Source of the DNA: Marinihelvus sp942491555
GTDB taxonomy: Bacteria > Pseudomonadota > Gammaproteobacteria > Xanthomonadales > SZUA-36
Direction: 5' to 3'
Assembly (NCBI GenBank): GCA_942491555.1
Contig: CALOBN010000003.1
Span: forward strand, 248,001 to 312,000
Length of the DNA: 64,000 bases
Shown: positions 63,614-64,000 of the stretch, one piece after another
Layout of the letters: each line of letters starts with the position of its first letter
How positions within the stretch are numbered: the first letter of the stretch is position 1
Notes under the pieces: model-generated
The model's database searches: none
What the model was told of the DNA's origin: nothing
What the model saw: only the letters and a program-made list of their open reading frames with translations
Made by a program: the position numbers and the translations under genes

Positions 63614-64000
63614 ATGCCAGCAACGCCCAAGCAATCAGCGCCACGTGGTTTCCTGATCCCTATCGGCGGCGCAGAGAAGCGCCGTAAAAGCAGTGAGATT
63701 CTGCAACGTTTTGTCGCCCTGTGTGGGGGCAAAGACGCCCGGATTCTGGTCATTCCAACGGCATCCCAGCTTGACGAAACCGGACCGGAATACCAGGCAT
63801 TGTTCGAAAACATGGGCGCCAGGTCGATGTGCATGCCCGTGGAGCACCGCGAGGAGTGCTTCAATGAACTGTTGCTCGAAAAACTGACAACCTGCACAGG
63901 CATTTTCATCACGGGCGGCAACCAACTGCGCCTGTCGACGATCCTGGGTGGCACGCCGGTCGCGCGGGCCATTCGCCAACGTAATGCCGAGGGGGTTCAC
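63614..64000 (+). CDS. cphB: Cyanophycinase, N-terminal part (cut by window edge)
   Basis: The first 129 codons of an S51-family peptidase; the frame remains open to the window end. It starts five bases after the iadA stop. PRGFLIPIGGAEKR and IFITGGNQLRLSTILGGTP are typical of cyanophycinase, which hydrolyses the storage polymer cyanophycin (multi-L-arginyl-poly-L-aspartate) to beta-Asp-Arg. The catalytic serine motif lies further on, outside the window. With iadA it makes a cyanophycin-use operon; cyanophycin synthetase may follow. Confidence 0.92.
   Translation, partial: MPATPKQSAPRGFLIPIGGAEKRRKSSEILQRFVALCGGKDARILVIPTASQLDETGPEYQALFENMGARSMCMPVEHREECFNELLLEKLTTCTGIFITGGNQLRLSTILGGTPVARAIRQRNAEGVH

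Noticed and set aside
1..64000. CRISPR arrays, tRNA, rRNA, insertion sequences and integrases
   Set aside because: I looked for direct repeat arrays, cloverleaf ends, rRNA-like stretches and transposase motifs and saw none; the only repeats are the short ones listed.

Overview
The window looks like a chromosomal segment from a free-living, GC-rich gammaproteobacterium. The evidence is an FNR/ANR-type regulator beside hemN, MsrPQ, an MlaE/F/D-type transporter with a PqiC-like lipoprotein, a bactofilin, and an ECF sigma factor paired with a TPR serine/threonine kinase. A marine or sediment lineage (for example Woeseia- or Steroidobacter-like) is possible, but this is inferred from gene content only. 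I see no tRNA, rRNA, CRISPR array, transposase, prophage or integrase. Almost all the sequence is ordinary coding DNA. The exceptions are three gene-poor stretches (about 9.05-9.41, 11.55-11.91 and 26.04-26.61 kb).

Layout, left part (1-18.8 kb): the C-terminal third of PEP carboxylase; a DMT exporter overlapping a MATE exporter; a large AsmA-like DUF748 protein; msrP-msrQ; a CBS-domain membrane protein; a possible small RNA with its own terminator; a GH92-like lipoprotein with altered catalytic motifs; two small zinc-ribbon-type proteins; a CPA2 antiporter; fnr and hemN, with an FNR box placed ideally ahead of hemN; an unrecognised methyltransferase-like protein; a bactofilin; and a serine hydrolase.

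Middle part (18.9-43.1 kb): a 1046-residue BNR/VPS10-type propeller protein; an unknown 92-residue protein divergent from an ECF sigma/Ser-Thr kinase pair; a molybdenum hydroxylase (small and large subunits); an M3 metallopeptidase lipoprotein; then a surface-polysaccharide region. That region holds galE, rfbB-rfbA-rfbC (rfbA carries a frameshift in a run of A's, and rfbD is absent), a GT2 glycosyltransferase, a Wzt/Wzm-type ABC exporter, and a GT4-GT2-DUF2304-GT-C membrane module.

Right part (43.2-64 kb): a methionine-type aminotransferase; an orphan TfpX/TfpZ pilin accessory protein; several small exported or membrane proteins, including a 51-residue lipoprotein translationally coupled to a VOC-domain lipoprotein; a DUF885 protein; a LysE exporter; upp; an RND pump whose permease gene overlaps an MFS gene; an Mla-type lipid transport operon (permease with fused STAS domain, ATPase, MCE protein, PqiC-like lipoprotein); DUF3025 and GNAT proteins; and, at the right edge, isoaspartyl dipeptidase followed by the start of cyanophycinase. 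That last pair is a cyanophycin-degradation unit. Coordinates of starts were revised by ribosome-binding site, family N-terminus or promoter position where noted.
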